From Bacilli bacterium (GTDB lineage Bacteria; Bacillota_I; Bacilli_A; RF39; UBA660): a DNA stretch of 64,000 nt. Below are positions 57,195 to 64,000 of this stretch, one piece after another. Where the stretch lies: positions 124,001 to 188,000 of the forward strand of contig CAAGCO010000020.1 in the NCBI GenBank assembly GCA_900768345.1. The letters run 5' to 3'. A model generated the notes under the pieces. It was given only the letters and a program-made list of their open reading frames with translations. It had not been told where the DNA came from and ran no database searches. Every line of letters begins with the position of its first letter. The stretch's first letter is position 1. The position numbers and the translations under genes are program-made.

Positions 57195-59483
57195 ATGGAA
57201 AAGGATTTTTTAGACGACCTTGTTGTTGTCAAAAGAAGTGGTCAGAGGGTTAGTTTTAATGATGCTAAAATAGCTTTAGCTGTTAAGAAAGGTTTTGATA
57301 GCGTATATGAAGAATACGATGAAAAGAACGTTTATAAGGTTAAAGAAAAAGTTTTAGATCAAATCAGAAAAGAATATAAAGATAGAAAAACTATCGGAGT
57401 AGAAGATGTTTCTGATGTTATAGAAGAAGTTTTAAAGAAACTTAAATATGAAGAAGTTTATGAATCATTCAAAAACTATAGAGAAAGAAGAGATGCATCA
57501 AGAGAAGCATTCGTAGTTAAACAACAACATAAATTTGTAAAAGCTATTGAATCTTTAGGATTAAAATCAGCTACTGAAGAAAATGCTAAACGTGAAAATG
57601 CGAATGTTGATGGAGATGGACCAATGGGAACTATGCTTCACTTTGGATCAACTGTTTCAAGAGAATTTGCTAAAGCATATTTAATGGATGCTAAATATAG
57701 TAGAGCTCATGATGAAGGAGCAATTCATATTCACGATTTAGATTTCTGGGCTATGGGTACAACTACTTGTATGCAAATTGATTTAAATAAGTTATTTAAA
57801 AATGGATTCTCAACAGGACATGGATATTTAAGAACACCAAATAGTATTGGAAGCTATTCAGCACTTGCTGCTATCGCAATCCAAGCTAATCAAAACGAAC
57901 AACATGGTGGACAAAGTATTCCAGCATTTGATTATTATATGGCTCCAGGAGTTTTAAAAACATTCAAAAAAGAATTTAAACAAGCTATATATAATTATTT
58001 AGAATTTGAAGGATTCAAAGAATTAATTAATTTCAATAAAGTAACAGATATTATAGATAAATTAGATACTATAGAAATAGATTTAGCATTATTTGATGAA
58101 TTTACTAAAAGTACTAGATTAAAAGAAATATTTGAAGGTGCTTACGAAAACGCCATGAAGAGAACTGATAGAGCAACATATCAAGCTATGGAAGCATTTA
58201 TTCATAATTTAAATACAATGCATAGTAGAGCTGGAGCTCAAGTTCCATTTAGTTCAATTAATTTTGGTACTGATACAAGTCCAGAAGGAAGAATGGTTAT
58301 TAAAAACTATTTACTTGCTACTGAAGCAGGTTTAGGACATGGAGAAACACCAATATTCCCAATTTCAATCTTCAAAGTTAAAGAAGGAGTTAACTACTTC
58401 AAAGAAGATAAGAACTATGACTTATTTAGATTATCTTGTAGAGTATCTGCTAAAAGACTATTCCCAAATTTCTCATTTATAGATGCACCATACAATAAAA
58501 AGTATTATGTAGAAGGTGACTATAATACAGAAGTTGGATATATGGGATGTAGAACAAGAGTTTTAGCAAATGTTTGTGGTCCATCAGTAACACCAGGACG
58601 TGGAAACTTAAGTTTTACATCAATTAACTTACCAAGATTAGGTATTAAACATGGTATTGCTTTAGGCGAAAGAGATAAAGCTGACATGAAAGGATTCTAT
58701 AAAGAATTAGATGAAACAATGGATTTAGTAAAAGGACAATTGCTTCAAAGATTTGAATGTCAATGTTCTAAATCAAGAGCAAACTTTAAATTCTTATTAG
58801 GATCAGGTGTATGGCTAAATAGTGAAAAAATGGATAGTACTACTAAACTTAGAACAGTACTTAAACATGGAACACTTTCAATAGGATTCATAGGACTTGC
58901 TGAAACATTAAAAGCATTAATCGGTGAACATCATGGAGAAAGTGAAAAAGCACAAAAATTAGGCCTTGAAATAATTGGACATATGAGAAAGAAATGTGAT
59001 GAATATACTGAAGAATACAATTTAAACTTTACTTGCTTAGCTACACCAGCAGAAGGACTTTCAGGAAGATTCGTTGCTATAGATAGATCAATATATGGAA
59101 AAATTAAAGGAGTTACTGATAGAGATTACTATACTAACTCCTTCCATGTACCAGTTTATTATAAAACATCAGTTCAACATAAATTAGAAGTCGAAGGAAA
59201 ATATCACGCATTTACAAATGCAGGACATATTTCTTATATAGAACTTGATGGAGATACAGTAAACAATATAGATGCATTCGAAACAGTTGTTAGAATAATG
59301 CATGATACAGGAGTAGGCTATGGAGCTATTAACCACCCAGTTGATAGAGATCCAGTATGTGGATACGTTGGAGTTATAAAAGATGTTTGCCCAAGATGTG
59401 GAAGACATGAAAACGAAGGCGTTGAAATGGAAAAAATTTCTTGCTTAGATTGCTATGATAGCTGTGGAAGCATAACAAAATAA
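57195..59483 (+). CDS. nrdD: Anaerobic ribonucleotide reductase, large chain lacking the glycyl-radical segment
   Basis: A 762-residue class III reductase that makes dNTPs without oxygen. An N-terminal ATP-cone (about 8-100) is followed by the ten-stranded barrel with HIHDLDFWAMGTTTC, NEQHGGQSIPAFDYY, MGCRTRV and NVCGPSVTPGRGNLSF. The C-terminal zinc site is complete: CPRC, 14 residues, CLDC. In ordinary NrdD the zinc site is followed by the RxxGYL radical loop, but here the chain ends about nine residues later. The missing segment is the next gene. GAGGTAATTA before the ATG. Confidence 0.93.
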   Translation: MEKDFLDDLVVVKRSGQRVSFNDAKIALAVKKGFDSVYEEYDEKNVYKVKEKVLDQIRKEYKDRKTIGVEDVSDVIEEVLKKLKYEEVYESFKNYRERRDASREAFVVKQQHKFVKAIESLGLKSATEENAKRENANVDGDGPMGTMLHFGSTVSREFAKAYLMDAKYSRAHDEGAIHIHDLDFWAMGTTTCMQIDLNKLFKNGFSTGHGYLRTPNSIGSYSALAAIAIQANQNEQHGGQSIPAFDYYMAPGVLKTFKKEFKQAIYNYLEFEGFKELINFNKVTDIIDKLDTIEIDLALFDEFTKSTRLKEIFEGAYENAMKRTDRATYQAMEAFIHNLNTMHSRAGAQVPFSSINFGTDTSPEGRMVIKNYLLATEAGLGHGETPIFPISIFKVKEGVNYFKEDKNYDLFRLSCRVSAKRLFPNFSFIDAPYNKKYYVEGDYNTEVGYMGCRTRVLANVCGPSVTPGRGNLSFTSINLPRLGIKHGIALGERDKADMKGFYKELDETMDLVKGQLLQRFECQCSKSRANFKFLLGSGVWLNSEKMDSTTKLRTVLKHGTLSIGFIGLAETLKALIGEHHGESEKAQKLGLEIIGHMRKKCDEYTEEYNLNFTCLATPAEGLSGRFVAIDRSIYGKIKGVTDRDYYTNSFHVPVYYKTSVQHKLEVEGKYHAFTNAGHISYIELDGDTVNNIDAFETVVRIMHDTGVGYGAINHPVDRDPVCGYVGVIKDVCPRCGRHENEGVEMEKISCLDCYDSCGSITK

Positions 59484-59508
59484 TTTTTAAGGAAAGGAAT
59501 AAAATATT

Positions 59509-59667
59509 ATGGATAAAGAAGTTAAAAAAAGTAAAAAAACTGTAGGAGATGGAGTAGGATTCGAAAGAATTAGAAGAATCACTGGATACCTAGTAGGAAC
59601 ATTAGATAGATTTAACAATGCTAAAAAAGCAGAAGTTAACGATAGAGTAACTCATGCAACAAAATAG
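59509..59667 (+). CDS. Separate glycyl-radical domain of the anaerobic ribonucleotide reductase
   Basis: A 52-residue protein read in a different frame from nrdD, starting 25 bases after the nrdD stop and behind GGAAAGGAAT. It reads ...FERIRRITGYLVGTLDRF then NNAKKAEVNDRVTH. This is the C-terminal glycyl-radical loop of class III reductases: RRITGYL with Gly26 as the presumed radical residue and the NNAKxAEVxDRVxH tail. The first 17 residues are a Lys-rich lead. The end overlaps the nrdG start by 14 bases. So the radical-bearing segment is made as its own polypeptide and must dock into NrdD. Confidence 0.85.
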   Translation: MDKEVKKSKKTVGDGVGFERIRRITGYLVGTLDRFNNAKKAEVNDRVTHATK

Positions 59668-60223
59668 TGATTATATACGTTTAGCAGCAGACCTCACTAC
59701 TGATTCAATAGTAGATGGTCCAGGTCTTAGAGCAGTAGTGTGGACTCAGGGGTGTTCACATAACTGTAAAGGATGTCAAAATCCAGGGACACATGATTTT
59801 AATGGTGGTGGACTTGTTCCAATAGATATGGTATGTGAAGCAATAAGCGAGCTAAAATATCATACAGGAATAACGTTTAGTGGAGGAGATCCAATGTTTC
59901 AACCAGAACAATGTGCTAAAATAGCGGCTTATGCTAAATCATTAGGACTTAATATCTGGGTATATACTGGATTTACATTTGAAGAATTAATCGAAATGTC
60001 AAAGAAAAATCCAGCATACGATAAATTCATTCATTATATAGATGTATTAGTGGATGGTAAATTCATTCTTGAACAAAAAGATTTAAATCTTCTATTTAGA
60101 GGGTCTTCAAATCAAAGATTAATAGACATACCAAAAACACTATCTTCAGGAAAAGTAACTCTATTAAATGAATACGAATACAAAGAAGAAAAAATGTTTG
60201 AAAAAGAGCCAATGTTCGTATAG
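59654..60223 (+). CDS. nrdG: Anaerobic ribonucleotide reductase activating protein
   Basis: A 189-residue radical SAM enzyme that abstracts hydrogen to create the glycyl radical. The cluster motif is Cys34-x3-Cys38-x2-Cys41 (CSHNCKGC), followed by TFSGGDP and the small alpha/beta barrel. No strong Shine-Dalgarno is visible. It overlaps the glycyl-radical gene, so translation is probably coupled to it, which would match activator and substrate synthesis. A terminator overlaps its end. Confidence 0.94.
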   Translation: MQQNSDYIRLAADLTTDSIVDGPGLRAVVWTQGCSHNCKGCQNPGTHDFNGGGLVPIDMVCEAISELKYHTGITFSGGDPMFQPEQCAKIAAYAKSLGLNIWVYTGFTFEELIEMSKKNPAYDKFIHYIDVLVDGKFILEQKDLNLLFRGSSNQRLIDIPKTLSSGKVTLLNEYEYKEEKMFEKEPMFV

Positions 60224-60237
60224 TTGGCTCTTTTATT
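60203..60237 (+). terminator. Terminator overlapping the end of nrdG
   Basis: AAAGAGCCAA / TTGGCTCTTT (60203-60212 and 60224-60233), T-rich tail. The stop codon is in the loop. Confidence 0.8.
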
Positions 60238-60261
60238 TAACTATACTAACACCTCCTTAAA

Positions 60262-60290
60262 TTGGCAAAAACACAAACATATGTTAAAAT
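60262..60290 (+). promoter_or_regulatory. Promoter for the lipoprotein gene
   Basis: TTGGCA (60262-60267), a 17-base spacer ending in TGT and TAAAAT (60285-60290). Confidence 0.65.
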
Positions 60291-60314
60291 ACGCAATCAA
60301 GAAATGGGGTAATA

Positions 60315-61013
60315 ATGACAAAAGAAGCAAAACAATTTTTAGCAGGAATATTAAGTGCAACTACACTATTTACTATGAGTTCTTGTGCTAAAACAGTAGC
60401 ATGTGATGTAGAAGGAAAACATTCTCATACATATGTAACTGAAGAAGGATACAAAAAAGAAGTAGAAAGTGAAAAAGAAAAAGTTGGTTCATTCTATAGA
60501 ACTGATGAATATCAAGAACTAAGTAAAGAAGGTGAAAAAGAACTAAAAAAAGCAAATAAATCAAAACTAATAAGAATAGATGATAACATAGATAAACTTT
60601 TAGAATTAGAGTCATCTTTATATGATTATATGCAATACGAATATTCAACAACAGAAATGAAAATGTATTATGAAATAGATGGTAATGGAGATGGTAAAAA
60701 TAGTTATCGTTTTGTGACAGAATATCACTACACAAATGATAGTGAATGTTTTGACTTAACAGGAGACACAAGAGTAGTAACACATATGTTCATAGGTTAC
60801 AAATTAGTAAAAAACAACATAGGCAAAATAACTGTAGTCAAAAGCGAACCTATGAAGAGTATAGAAGAATTAGTTGAAGCAGGATACACACATGTTAAAT
60901 ATGGGAAAATATACTATGGATTAAATAAAGATACAAATGGTTTTATTCAATATGAAGATGAAATGGGTCCAGATAAAGTAACATCTCTAACATTAACAAA
61001 AAAGTCTAATTAA
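60315..61013 (+). CDS. Putative lipoprotein, 232 residues
   Basis: The N terminus has a weak hydrophobic stretch and the lipobox-like SSC (TLFTMSSC at about 17-24), fitting a diacylated lipoprotein. The mature part begins with AKTVACDVEGKHSHTYVTEEGYKKE, then a Lys/Glu-rich helix, then a DGNGDGKNSYRF loop that resembles a calcium loop, and ends in beta-rich sequence. No family recognised. Flanked by its own promoter and terminator. Not linked by sequence to the reductase genes upstream. Confidence 0.7.
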   Translation: MTKEAKQFLAGILSATTLFTMSSCAKTVACDVEGKHSHTYVTEEGYKKEVESEKEKVGSFYRTDEYQELSKEGEKELKKANKSKLIRIDDNIDKLLELESSLYDYMQYEYSTTEMKMYYEIDGNGDGKNSYRFVTEYHYTNDSECFDLTGDTRVVTHMFIGYKLVKNNIGKITVVKSEPMKSIEELVEAGYTHVKYGKIYYGLNKDTNGFIQYEDEMGPDKVTSLTLTKKSN

Positions 61014-61028
61014 ATTTATAAAAAATTA

Positions 61029-61064
61029 AAAGAACCAATTATACATATATTGGTTCTTTTTTTC
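61029..61064 (+). terminator. Terminator after the lipoprotein gene
   Basis: AAAGAACCAAT / ATTGGTTCTTT (61029-61039 and 61049-61059) with a run of T. Confidence 0.85.
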
Positions 61065-61127
61065 ATATAACGATTGCATATGCCTTAAAATAATGTTAGA
61101 GTATACTTAGAAAATAGAGGTGAAATT

Positions 61128-61928
61128 ATGAAAAATAAAAAACAAATAATTTTTATTGCATTATTATCAGTAATGACAATTATAGGAATTTTAGTAGGAT
61201 ATTATTCTAAAACTTTAAAGAATGATAACAATAATAGTGATAAAAAAGACAACATAGTAGAACCAACTCCAAACAACCCAGAAGAAGGCAATCAAGAAAA
61301 GCCAAATATTTCAAGTGAAATAATAAATATTTATAACAACTATACAAAATGTAAATACAACGAAAATACAGGTACTTGTGATTATATAGATAACACAAAA
61401 TTAACTATAAGTTTAAGTGACGCTGATCAAAAAATATATGATGTAAAATTCACAAAAAATGATAAAGTAATTTATGAAAAAGAAGAATATATTGATGGTG
61501 ATGATGCTGACTATTTGATGCAAGCAGAAACAAAAGAAATAAATGGTTTATATTTATTTAAATATGTAAATAAATCAGAAATAGACGCATATGAAACAAC
61601 ATTTAGAATATATGATAATGCACTAAATTTAAAATATGATACTGAAACTCAAAAAGATGTATATGATTTAGCTCAATCAGGAAGAATATCTGATATTGAT
61701 TTATCTAATAATACATTTAAAGTATATTATGTGATTGCAGACTTAATGTCTAATGGAGAAGTATATTGTGATTTAGTAAAGGAAGGATTAGCTAAAGATA
61801 AGGATGTAGTTATTAAAATAGACAAAATAACAATATCAAATGATGTAAATATAAAGTCAACAGATGTAACAGCAAAAGAATATTCAAGTAATAAAAAATA
61901 CTGCAATCTTATAAATGATACTGAATAA
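61128..61928 (+). CDS. Membrane-anchored extracytoplasmic protein, 266 residues
   Basis: N-terminal membrane helix at about 7-25, an Asn/Asp/Lys and Pro-rich linker (about 30-62), then a beta-rich domain with Cys pairs near TKCKYNENTGTC and at YCDL/YCNL. No known family. GAGGTGAAATT before the ATG. Together with the lipoprotein upstream it may be part of a surface set, but they have separate terminators. Confidence 0.7.
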   Translation: MKNKKQIIFIALLSVMTIIGILVGYYSKTLKNDNNNSDKKDNIVEPTPNNPEEGNQEKPNISSEIINIYNNYTKCKYNENTGTCDYIDNTKLTISLSDADQKIYDVKFTKNDKVIYEKEEYIDGDDADYLMQAETKEINGLYLFKYVNKSEIDAYETTFRIYDNALNLKYDTETQKDVYDLAQSGRISDIDLSNNTFKVYYVIADLMSNGEVYCDLVKEGLAKDKDVVIKIDKITISNDVNIKSTDVTAKEYSSNKKYCNLINDTE

Positions 61929-61929
61929 C

Positions 61930-61956
61930 AAAGCCTAACATAAGTTAGGCTTTTTA
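61930..61956 (+). terminator. Terminator after the 61128 gene
   Basis: AAAGCCTAAC / GTTAGGCTTT (61930-61939 and 61944-61953). Confidence 0.85.
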
Positions 61957-61969
61957 ACCGTAAAAGCAA

Positions 61970-61998
61970 TTGCTAAAACATAGATAATATGCTATAAT
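61970..61998 (+). promoter_or_regulatory. Promoter for obgE
   Basis: TTGCTA (61970-61975), a 17-base spacer ending in TGC and TATAAT (61993-61998). Confidence 0.7.
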
Positions 61999-62020
61999 CT
62001 AGAGGAAATGAGGGGATACT

Positions 62021-63304
62021 ATGTTTATTGATGAAGTAAATTTAAAATTAGTAGCTGGAAAAGGTGGAGATGGATGCACTTCTTTTTTACGTGAAAAATA
62101 TGTACCACTTGGAGGACCAGATGGTGGAAATGGTGGTAAAGGTGGAAGCATAATTTTTAAAGCAGATAAAGGTCTTCGTACTCTAATAGATTTAAGATAT
62201 AAAAAAGTTATTAAAGGTGAAAGCGGAGAAATGGGTCGTGGACGTAATCAAACTGGAAGTTCAGCTAACGATACAGTTATAGTAGTACCAATCGGAACAA
62301 CAATCAAAGATACAGATACAAACCTTATAATTTGCGATTTAGTAAGTGATAATCAAGAATGCGTAGTAGCTAAAGGTGGTCGTGGTGGTAAAGGAAATGC
62401 AGCATTCATGACTAATAAAAATAAAGCACCATATACTAGTGAACTTGGAGAACCAGGAGAAGAAAAAAATATATGTTGTGAACTTAAACTATTAGCTGAT
62501 GTTGGTTTAGTAGGATTTCCATCAGTAGGTAAAAGTTCACTTATTAGTGTTATTAGCGCAGCTAAACCAAAAATAGCAGACTATCACTTCACAACATTAG
62601 TACCAAACTTAGGAGTAGTAAAAGCAGGAGACTATAGTTACGTAGTAGCAGACCTACCAGGAATGATTGAAGGATCTAGTGAAGGAGTAGGTCTGGGAGA
62701 CAAATTCTTACGTCATGCTAGCCGTTGTAGAGTTGTATGTCATGTACTTGATATGGGAGAAGTAGACGGAAGAGATGTAATAGAAGACTACAAAATCATA
62801 AGAAACGAAATAAAAAAATACGATGAAAACTTATATAATAAAAAAGAACTTATAGTAGCAAACAAAATGGATTTACCAAATGCTAAAGAAAATTTAGAAA
62901 AATTTAAAAAAGAATTTAAAGATGCAGAAATATTAGAAGTAAGTGCTGCTACTAGTGAAGGAACAAAAGAATTAATATTTAAATTAAAAGAATTATTAGA
63001 AAGTCTTCCAGAAGAAGAAATCTATGAAAAGAATGAATTTGAAGATTATGTTTTATATGAATTTAAACATGAAAAACCATATAAAATTGAAAGAGTCGGA
63101 GAAAGTAAATGGAGAGTAACTGGTCCAGAGTTAGAAAAACTATTAAAAATGACTAGATTTAATTCAGATGAATCAGCTTTAAGATTCGCATCTAAACTAA
63201 AAGCTTTAGGAGTAGATGAAGAATTAAAAACACTTGGAGCTAAAGAAGGAGATACAGTTCAAATACTTAATCAAGAATTTGAATACGAAGAAAGATTATA
63301 CTAA
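62021..63304 (+). CDS. obgE: Obg family GTPase (CgtA)
   Basis: A 427-residue ribosome-associated GTPase needed for 50S assembly and stress control. The glycine-rich Obg fold (GKGGDGCTSFLREKYVPLGG to about residue 157) precedes the G domain (GFPSVGKSSL, DLPGMIEGSSEGVGLG, NKMDLP) and a C-terminal OCT domain. Length is typical for Bacillota. TGAGGGGATACT before the ATG. Confidence 0.97.
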   Translation: MFIDEVNLKLVAGKGGDGCTSFLREKYVPLGGPDGGNGGKGGSIIFKADKGLRTLIDLRYKKVIKGESGEMGRGRNQTGSSANDTVIVVPIGTTIKDTDTNLIICDLVSDNQECVVAKGGRGGKGNAAFMTNKNKAPYTSELGEPGEEKNICCELKLLADVGLVGFPSVGKSSLISVISAAKPKIADYHFTTLVPNLGVVKAGDYSYVVADLPGMIEGSSEGVGLGDKFLRHASRCRVVCHVLDMGEVDGRDVIEDYKIIRNEIKKYDENLYNKKELIVANKMDLPNAKENLEKFKKEFKDAEILEVSAATSEGTKELIFKLKELLESLPEEEIYEKNEFEDYVLYEFKHEKPYKIERVGESKWRVTGPELEKLLKMTRFNSDESALRFASKLKALGVDEELKTLGAKEGDTVQILNQEFEYEERLY

Positions 63305-63325
63305 TTATAATTCAGGGGGAGAGTT

Positions 63326-64000
63326 ATGTGGTGGCTATTAAGCTATAAAACAATTTTGGAGTATCTAGATAAAAGTAAAGATTCAGATTTAAAAAAAGAT
63401 AAACTTATATCTAGAAAACAAGAAAGAATAAAAAATGAGATAAGTAAACTACAAATAAAAGAGTTGGTTTACTATCTTTTTGATTCACAAATAAATGAAA
63501 ATGTTAAAAAGCTTATTATAGGAAGAATAGAAGAAATATTTTCAAGAACTTGGAAAAAAGATGATATCGATAGTATTACAGAGCTAATCACATCAAAGAA
63601 TGTAGATTCTAAAGCATTAGAAAAACTATATAAAACTTATGGTAAAAATAGTGTTACAACTCTATTAAGCGAAAAATTATATCCAGATAGTTTATATGAA
63701 ATAGTCAAGAATAAATCAATATCTACTAAATCAAAGCAAATGTTAATCATATTAAAATTTAACAGTAATGATATAGTAAAAATACTTGAAGATCCTGATG
63801 ATAAAGAATTGTTATATTTCATAATAAAAGAACCAAAATATAGATATCAAGATATAAAAGAAGTATTGAATTCAACAAAAATCGCAGAAAGTATAAAAGA
63901 AGAAGTAATAAAATATCAAATAAATATTTCAAACATTCAAGATTTACTAGCAACATATCTTAATAAAGAATCAAAAGAAAAAGTATTTGAGATGAAATCA
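63326..64000 (+). CDS. Helical repeat-like hypothetical protein, 3' end outside window
   Basis: The ATG at 63326 follows GGGGGAGAG and opens a frame of 225 codons with no stop before the window ends. The product is almost wholly helical and charged with repeated helix-turn-helix units (for example LVYYLFDSQINENVKKLIIGRIEEI, DDIDSITELITSKN, LYEIVKNKSISTKSKQMLIIL), suggesting an alpha-solenoid. No family recognised. It begins 22 bases after obgE, so it is likely in the same transcript. Confidence 0.7.
   Translation, partial: MWWLLSYKTILEYLDKSKDSDLKKDKLISRKQERIKNEISKLQIKELVYYLFDSQINENVKKLIIGRIEEIFSRTWKKDDIDSITELITSKNVDSKALEKLYKTYGKNSVTTLLSEKLYPDSLYEIVKNKSISTKSKQMLIILKFNSNDIVKILEDPDDKELLYFIIKEPKYRYQDIKEVLNSTKIAESIKEEVIKYQINISNIQDLLATYLNKESKEKVFEMKS

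Noticed and set aside
1..64000. CRISPR array, rRNA operon or insertion sequence
   Set aside because: No regularly spaced repeats, no rRNA-like GC-rich conserved segments and no transposase with terminal repeats were seen.

Overview
The window is 64 kb of AT-rich bacterial chromosome (about 30 % GC by eye) with the standard genetic code: Trp is TGG, and TGA serves as a stop, for example at the end of nfo. The gene set is that of a low-GC Bacillota: PolC, three tRNA-sensing T-box leaders (Tyr, Asp, Ile), YlbD/YlbE, TmcAL next to rpmF, WalJ, YqfQ- and YqfT-like proteins and a SigK-like sigma factor. Class III ribonucleotide reductase, superoxide reductase and a dockerin point to a strict anaerobe. 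The many Tyr-, Lys- and Asn-rich proteins without clear families and the mollicute-like tmRNA tag ending in AFA suggest an uncultured gut Bacilli lineage of the RF39/Erysipelotrichia type. That placement is inference.

Layout. 0-5 kb: YlbD/YlbE, a type IV-like pilin, endonuclease IV, a minus-strand YnbB/SDR pair, then rpmG-efp. 5-12 kb: Tyr T-box, dut and tyrS, a CPBP protease, a metallophosphoesterase that has lost metal ligands, a minus-strand operon of a cysteine-less EIIB-like protein with a membrane thioredoxin, and a CDP-alcohol phosphatidyltransferase. 12-13.7 kb: tmRNA, tRNA-Gln, tRNA-Thr and superoxide reductase. 13.7-17.6 kb is the accessory part: small membrane or exported genes with duplicated 5' leaders, a gene broken by an in-frame stop, gene remnants, an epimerase, Tag glycosylase and a frameshifted XRE regulator. 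17.6-24.5 kb: membrane proteins, TraX, a TIM-barrel isomerase, GpmA, an exported lysozyme-like enzyme and two large lineage-type hypotheticals. 24.5-29.3 kb: Asp T-box with aspS, a possible ADP-ribosyltransferase-fold gene, lysS and a membrane protein. 29.3-45 kb: PIG-L deacetylase, polC, a BRO/DinD protein, walJ, polA, tmcAL, rpmF, ppa, an unusual sigma-70 factor and lepA. 45-56 kb: PilC- and PilD-like proteins, an L,D-transpeptidase, a TasA-like protein with an internal dockerin, Ile T-box and type-2 ileS, a beta-helix protein, and a secreted protein ending in a VirB2-like hairpin. 56-64 kb: SigK-like factor, the anaerobic ribonucleotide reductase locus, two exported proteins, obgE and a truncated ORF.

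The most notable observation is in the ribonucleotide reductase locus. The main NrdD chain stops just after its zinc site, and the glycyl-radical segment is a separate 52-residue gene (59509-59667) wedged between it and nrdG. Other points of interest are promoters placed so that three mRNAs would be leaderless (lepA, the phosphatidyltransferase, a small ORF), a palindrome built around the extended -10 box of two promoters (a lysozyme-like gene and a sigma factor), and 62-bp duplicated gene leaders in the accessory part. Most of the rest is ordinary housekeeping DNA.
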